Made by a program: the position numbers and the translations under genes. Below are positions 35,835 through 40,242 of a DNA stretch of 40,242 nucleotides, one piece after another. Every line of letters begins with the position of its first letter. The stretch's first letter is position 1. The notes beneath the pieces were generated by a model. The model ran no database searches. It had not been told where the DNA came from and saw only the letters and a program-made list of their open reading frames with translations. Location: contig FR887297.1 of NCBI GenBank assembly GCA_000436755.1, positions 8,461 through 48,702 of the forward strand, written 5' to 3'. Origin of the DNA: Clostridium sp. CAG:253 (GTDB lineage Bacteria; Bacillota; Clostridia; Lachnospirales; Lachnospiraceae).

Positions 35835-37037
35835 TTACTCTTCATTCATAGCTTCAATATTAATAACATCATCAAGTACATAGCAAAAAGACGGCGAAGA
35901 CGAATTTGCATTTTCCTTATACGGAGTATTAAGGTCTATTTTATCATCCGGGTCAAATACACTCACGCCGGTAAACGGGCCTGAAAATACTTCCAGTTTT
36001 CCTTTTTCAATTTTTTCTATAGTGTCTTCTACCATCTCCTTTGTTCCCTTTGGCACGATTGCTTCATTTATATCAAGTATCCTTACCCAGCCTTTGTCAA
36101 CTCCTGCCATGGCATCCTGCTTATAAGTACGTCCGTCAATGCAGTCTTCTATTTTTTTATCGTGCAGCAATGCATAAACTGACTGTTCAAAATAGCTTGA
36201 ATAATCAACACTGCAGCTGACCAGTGATCTGGTTGGTGCAATGTCGGTCATACTCTGATTATATCCCACATGATATACCGGTATATCCCTCTGAGCATTC
36301 TCACATATAGCCGCTGGACCAACCGTATCCGAATGTTGTGATATGACAACACAATCCTCATCAACCAGCTCTTTTGCCGCCTGTTTTTCCAACGAATAAC
36401 TTGACCATGTATTTGTATATTTCACTGTCATGACAGCCTCCGGTACAACCGACCTGACCCCAAGATAAAATGATGTATATCCCGATATAACTTCCGGCAG
36501 CGGAAATGCTGCCACATAACCGATTTTCGCCTGCTCCTTAGTAATAATCTTTTCGTCTATCATCTGTTTTATTTTCATTCCCGCTACTTTACCGCATACA
36601 TATCTGCCCTGATATATCTCGCCAAAGCAATTATGATAATTGGACAGAACCGGCTTTTCATTTGCATTATCTCCCGTAGGTACGCAAAACTGTATACCTG
36701 GATATTGTTTTGCCTTTACCTTGATCTCCGGTCCATAACCATAGCTTGCAGCGATTATATAATTACACCCTTCGTCAATAAGCTTCTGCAAAGGCTTTTC
36801 AAGCTGTCCCTCTGTCACATTGTATATTGTCACACATTCTATCCTGTCGCCATACATCTCCTTAATATGATTTCTTGCTTTTATAAAATTATTTGTGTAT
36901 GGAGTAATCTCATCTCCAACAAATATGAAACCAACCTTAATATGTTTTTCCTTTGTTTTTGTAAACCTGTGTATTCCAAACATACATAAAGTCATAACGA
37001 TACATGTTATCAGACATAATGCATATCTTTTTTTCAT
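35835..37037 (-). CDS. BMP-family (PnrA-like) substrate-binding protein, membrane-anchored
   Basis: 400 residues: N-terminal hydrophobic anchor (about 5-22; no canonical lipobox), then a periplasmic-binding fold of the basic membrane protein type, seen in HIKVGFIFVGDEITPYTNNFIKARNH, CNYIIAASYGYG, AKIGYVAAFPLPEVISGY and VVISQHSDTVGPA. Known relatives bind purine nucleosides, but no permease or ATPase genes for such an importer are nearby. Its ATG overlaps the stop of the HD-GYP sensor gene by one base (TAATG), so the two are translationally coupled. Inference: it may be the ligand-binding partner of the sensor and not a transport component. The C-terminal 70 residues include acidic stretches. 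Confidence 0.8.
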   Translation of the reverse strand: MKKRYALCLITCIVMTLCMFGIHRFTKTKEKHIKVGFIFVGDEITPYTNNFIKARNHIKEMYGDRIECVTIYNVTEGQLEKPLQKLIDEGCNYIIAASYGYGPEIKVKAKQYPGIQFCVPTGDNANEKPVLSNYHNCFGEIYQGRYVCGKVAGMKIKQMIDEKIITKEQAKIGYVAAFPLPEVISGYTSFYLGVRSVVPEAVMTVKYTNTWSSYSLEKQAAKELVDEDCVVISQHSDTVGPAAICENAQRDIPVYHVGYNQSMTDIAPTRSLVSCSVDYSSYFEQSVYALLHDKKIEDCIDGRTYKQDAMAGVDKGWVRILDINEAIVPKGTKEMVEDTIEKIEKGKLEVFSGPFTGVSVFDPDDKIDLNTPYKENANSSSPSFCYVLDDVINIEAMNEE

Positions 37038-40000
37038 TAGTTTGATTCTCCTTTTGACTTTGCATATAAACTTTCTGCATCAATAATCCCCTCATCGATT
37101 AGTGATAACATTATCTTAACCAGTTTCGGATCAAATTGAGTCCCACTGCAGCGTCTTAATTCATTTATCACATAATCAATGTCAAGCTGTTTTCTATATA
37201 CACGGTTTGCCGTCATCGCATCAAACGCATCTGCAATACCGATAATTCGTGCTTCAATAGGAATCTCCGTTCCTTTTAATCCGTGACAATAGCCCGTACC
37301 ATCATATTTTTCATGATGGTACAAAGCTCCGACATCCACGTTATCTATCAGCGTAAAATCCTTTAATATCTCAGCACCGAGTGTTACATGTGTCTTCATT
37401 ACCGCATACTCCTCATCCGTCAGCTTTGCCGGCTTATTTAAAATTGCATCCGGTATTCCGATTTTTCCTATATCATGGAGCAAAGCCATCTTACGAAGAT
37501 TTTCACATTTTTCATCTGAAAAACCAAGTCGCTTTGCTATCGCAACTGAATATTCCGATACTCTGTATGAATGTTCACTTGTATTGGTATCTTTTGCATC
37601 AACTGTACGTGCTATTGAAAGAATCGTTTCATTACTCATCGTAATCTGTTTCTTTGTATATTCCAGTTCAAGCTTTTGTTTAAGCATTGTTCTCTGCATC
37701 CAGTTTCTCGTAATAAACCAGGTAATCCACATAAGCACCAGTCCTGCTACAACACAGATATAAAGTCTGAACCACCAGTGTTGGTACATTTCATTTTCTT
37801 TATCGATAATATACCTTCCGGATTCTATAACATTTCCGTCATAACCATCTAAAATGGATATTTTAAACACATATCTGCCGTTTTTTAAGTTGGTATATGT
37901 TACCTTATTAAACTTACTCAACAAACAGGTTCGCTCTTTAGTATCATGTCCTTTTAAGATAACACTTATATATGGATCCTTCACTGAATAATTCAATATT
38001 TCCGGTGCAAATGTAATCTGGTTTGAATCTGCTGACAGTTTCAATGTATCTACACGGTCTATTGCAACCTTTTCGCCATCAACCTCTACATAATTCATTA
38101 TCATACGATACGAATCATCCGCCATATTATCGTCTGACATATTTACCTTTACAACACCCGTATCACAACAAAGATAAAGAACATCTTCTTCCCTGCAGAG
38201 CCACGAATTTGCAACCAGTGATGACCTAAAGCCATGTTTTGAATTTATCAGCAGATAATCTTTTCTAACATTCTTAATCAGCTCTTTTATCTTTGCCTCA
38301 TAAATTCCTGCACTGCCTAATACCCAGCAGCTCCCATTCTTATTGCACACTATATCGTAATTATTACTGTATGGAAATTTATCAAGACTTTTTATCTTAC
38401 CGTCTTTGGACATGTAACCAAGACCATTACTTGTAACAATAAACATTCCACCATAAACCGGCTCACTGACCATTCTAAGCACAACATCAGATGACAAGCC
38501 ATCTTTTTTTGTTATCCTGGTCACGCTGCCATCTTTATCAATCTTTGTTATTCCACCTCCATCAGAGCCGACATAACATGCATCTTTATATTCCAGCAGG
38601 CACAGCGACCTTTCATTAAGCATTCCGTTCTTTGAATCCAAAACATTTACAATCTTTTCACCGGATATAACCGCAACACCATAATCTCCTGCAATCATAA
38701 TCCTGCAATCACTGCATTCGATTATATTTCTAAAACGCATCCCCGGCATTCCCTGTTTATCAGTGAATTTTTTAACATTATATCTGCCTTTTTCATTTAC
38801 CGTTACCTTATATACTCCCATTTCAGTTGTGGCTATCCACAGCGCATTTTTGCTGTCTGCTTTCAGACATCTTATCCTGACATTTTGAAGCTGCCTTGTA
38901 AGTGAATTATTTACTTTTTTTCTTCCCCTGACAGCCACCAGACCATCATCAGTACCGCAAAACAACAGTCCATTCCATTTTTCCGTAGAATTGACAACTG
39001 CCGTAATACCAATATTTTGAAATATCTCTTCAAACGATGAATCACACATTTCAAGCAGTCCAAGTCTTGACGAACTAAACCACAGATTTCCCTGATAATC
39101 AACAAGCATACTGTCAATCGAACTGTTGAAATTATTAGTATTCAACCTGTGGCAGCCTCCACTTTTATCCAGAACCGCTACTCCTGTATCTGAGCAGACA
39201 AATATTTTATCATTTTCCGTCTGATAAAAACAATTTACAGATTCAAAACCTTTTATCCTGATTTTATCTTTAAGCCGGGGCTGTCCTGATTTCATATCAA
39301 ATATGTATATTAAATTTCCGGTTGTCCCCATATACAACTGCCCATCTTTTAAAAAACAAACCTCATTACAATCCTTAAACCTGCTTATGCCTTTAGGCGT
39401 ATTTATAATTTTTCCGTCACGTACCCAGAATACTTCTCCTCTTTCAGTTACACCAACAACATTTCCTTTATCATCAGCAGTCATTGACACCACATTTTTT
39501 ATATTTTTAAATGTTTTTGTAACCTTTACACCTCCGCTGAGAGATACAACCGACAACGCCTCTGAAGTCCCTATATAATAATTTCCATGTGAATCACATA
39601 CTATTTTTTTTACTGAATTTGAAAGCAGTCCATTTTGGTCATCCACAACATTAACGGCATCCTCATTGATAAAAATAGTAACACCGTTATCATTTGTTCC
39701 TACCCATAATCGTCCCTCCTCATCCACATACAGACAATTTACGCTCTTGACAGAACTTACATCCTGAAAGCAGACAAACTTCGCTCCATCATACTTAAAC
39801 AGACCTGCATAAGTACCTATCCACAGCTTTCCGTCCTTTGTCTGGGCGATATCATTCGCTTCACCGGACAAAAGCCCCTCTTCCTTTGAATACTGCGTCT
39901 GTATATAGGAATTATATTCTAAATACCCTTCCGAATTATTTTCTAATTTTGTTTCTGCTGCCATTGAAGTATCTGTTTTTCCGCAGCAGGCTCCTGCTGC

Positions 40001-40237
40001 GACTACAGCTAAAATGATTATTTCTGTTATTGTTTTAAATCTTTTTTTGAAATTTTTTCTGACATAATGAGCAATTTTGAGTAATAAATATATTATCTCC
40101 ACAGTCAGCATCTTATCCATAAATTCCACACAAAACTGACCGGCTATATAAGAAATAAATTTTGGCAGGCCTTTATCAACACACAACAGCATAACCTGAT
40201 TTCCCCATACATTGCTTATCTTTCCGCTATATAACAT
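37037..40237 (-). CDS. Large sensor: extracellular Reg_prop beta-propeller, Y_Y_Y domain, membrane helix, HD-GYP output
   Basis: Up to 1066 residues from ATG 40237; the frame is open to the right edge. A start at 40120 or 40111 looks more likely, because the signal-like helix (TEIIILAVVAAGACCG, about 70-85) follows soon after. Many propeller repeats (about 100-740; GKLWIGTYAGLFKYDG, GRLWVGTNDNGV) form a double propeller as in Bacteroides hybrid sensors, then a Y_Y_Y domain (about 745-825), one membrane helix (about 830-855) and HD-GYP (about 880-1050; LLHDIGKIGIPDAIL, YHHEKYDGTGY). The GYP motif itself reads GYC. Family role: cyclic di-GMP hydrolysis in response to an outside ligand, perhaps an oligosaccharide. 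No kinase domain is present. Confidence 0.85.
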   Translation of the reverse strand: MLYSGKISNVWGNQVMLLCVDKGLPKFISYIAGQFCVEFMDKMLTVEIIYLLLKIAHYVRKNFKKRFKTITEIIILAVVAAGACCGKTDTSMAAETKLENNSEGYLEYNSYIQTQYSKEEGLLSGEANDIAQTKDGKLWIGTYAGLFKYDGAKFVCFQDVSSVKSVNCLYVDEEGRLWVGTNDNGVTIFINEDAVNVVDDQNGLLSNSVKKIVCDSHGNYYIGTSEALSVVSLSGGVKVTKTFKNIKNVVSMTADDKGNVVGVTERGEVFWVRDGKIINTPKGISRFKDCNEVCFLKDGQLYMGTTGNLIYIFDMKSGQPRLKDKIRIKGFESVNCFYQTENDKIFVCSDTGVAVLDKSGGCHRLNTNNFNSSIDSMLVDYQGNLWFSSSRLGLLEMCDSSFEEIFQNIGITAVVNSTEKWNGLLFCGTDDGLVAVRGRKKVNNSLTRQLQNVRIRCLKADSKNALWIATTEMGVYKVTVNEKGRYNVKKFTDKQGMPGMRFRNIIECSDCRIMIAGDYGVAVISGEKIVNVLDSKNGMLNERSLCLLEYKDACYVGSDGGGITKIDKDGSVTRITKKDGLSSDVVLRMVSEPVYGGMFIVTSNGLGYMSKDGKIKSLDKFPYSNNYDIVCNKNGSCWVLGSAGIYEAKIKELIKNVRKDYLLINSKHGFRSSLVANSWLCREEDVLYLCCDTGVVKVNMSDDNMADDSYRMIMNYVEVDGEKVAIDRVDTLKLSADSNQITFAPEILNYSVKDPYISVILKGHDTKERTCLLSKFNKVTYTNLKNGRYVFKISILDGYDGNVIESGRYIIDKENEMYQHWWFRLYICVVAGLVLMWITWFITRNWMQRTMLKQKLELEYTKKQITMSNETILSIARTVDAKDTNTSEHSYRVSEYSVAIAKRLGFSDEKCENLRKMALLHDIGKIGIPDAILNKPAKLTDEEYAVMKTHVTLGAEILKDFTLIDNVDVGALYHHEKYDGTGYCHGLKGTEIPIEARIIGIADAFDAMTANRVYRKQLDIDYVINELRRCSGTQFDPKLVKIMLSLIDEGIIDAESLYAKSKGESN

Positions 40238-40242
40238 TGCAT

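Noticed and set aside
35835..37037. Complete nucleoside importer
   Set aside because: Only the binding protein is present; no matching permease or ATPase genes are adjacent in the window.

Overview
The window looks like a low-GC Firmicute chromosome, most likely Lachnospiraceae. The pointers are A+T-rich DNA, strong GGAGG-type ribosome binding sites, lysine-rich Ig/Fn3 tails on secreted proteins, CUT1 sugar importers without their own ATPase, and families common in that group (DUF5696, DUF6171, Tp47 domain C-like proteins). I cannot name the genus. I saw no tRNA, rRNA, CRISPR array, insertion sequence or phage gene.

Layout. (1) 1-3626, minus strand: an extracytosolic flavoprotein operon with apbE, a membrane-anchored protein carrying three FMN-binding domains, a small FMN-binding protein, and a polytopic Fe-S membrane protein cut by the left edge. 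(2) 3732-7724, minus: three secreted proteins without a recognisable catalytic domain (Tp47-C-like plus Fn3, a CBM-like protein, a LamG-type lectin), each with a good sigma-A-type promoter. (3) 7873-14497: two large secreted multidomain GH43 enzymes transcribed divergently, followed by a winged-helix regulator fused to a beta-rich, possibly sugar-binding domain. (4) 14970-19794: cytoplasmic arabinose-release enzymes, GH127 on plus, and GH43 (subfamily 26-like) then GH51 then a small Cys-rich protein on minus. (5) 20072-33292, minus: two complete sets of CUT1 transporter parts (binding protein plus two permeases) interleaved with an NHL/TPR/YIP1 membrane protein and a secreted DUF5696 protein. 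(6) 33729-35704, minus: a small two-helix membrane protein and a GH43 lipoprotein. (7) 35835-40237, minus: a huge extracellular-propeller sensor with an HD-GYP output, overlapping a BMP-family binding protein.

Together, regions 2-6 read as an arabinan (or other L-arabinose-rich pectin side chain) utilisation locus. Surface GH43 enzymes cut the polymer, lectin-like proteins and binding proteins hold the oligosaccharides, two CUT1 permease pairs import them (the ATPase must come from elsewhere), and GH43/GH51/GH127 release L-arabinose inside. No arabinose isomerase, kinase or epimerase is in the window.

Regulation. A 12-bp near-palindrome, TAAAnTAnTTTA, occurs exactly in front of five of these transcription units and with one mismatch in front of three more, usually just downstream of or overlapping the -10 box. 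This suggests one repressor for the whole locus. A second element, TTGTTTA, forms a perfect palindrome upstream of the regulator gene and recurs in two neighbouring promoter regions. The least explained part is the transporter-YIP1-DUF5696 cluster with its 1007-residue binding protein; it is my main candidate for an undescribed system.
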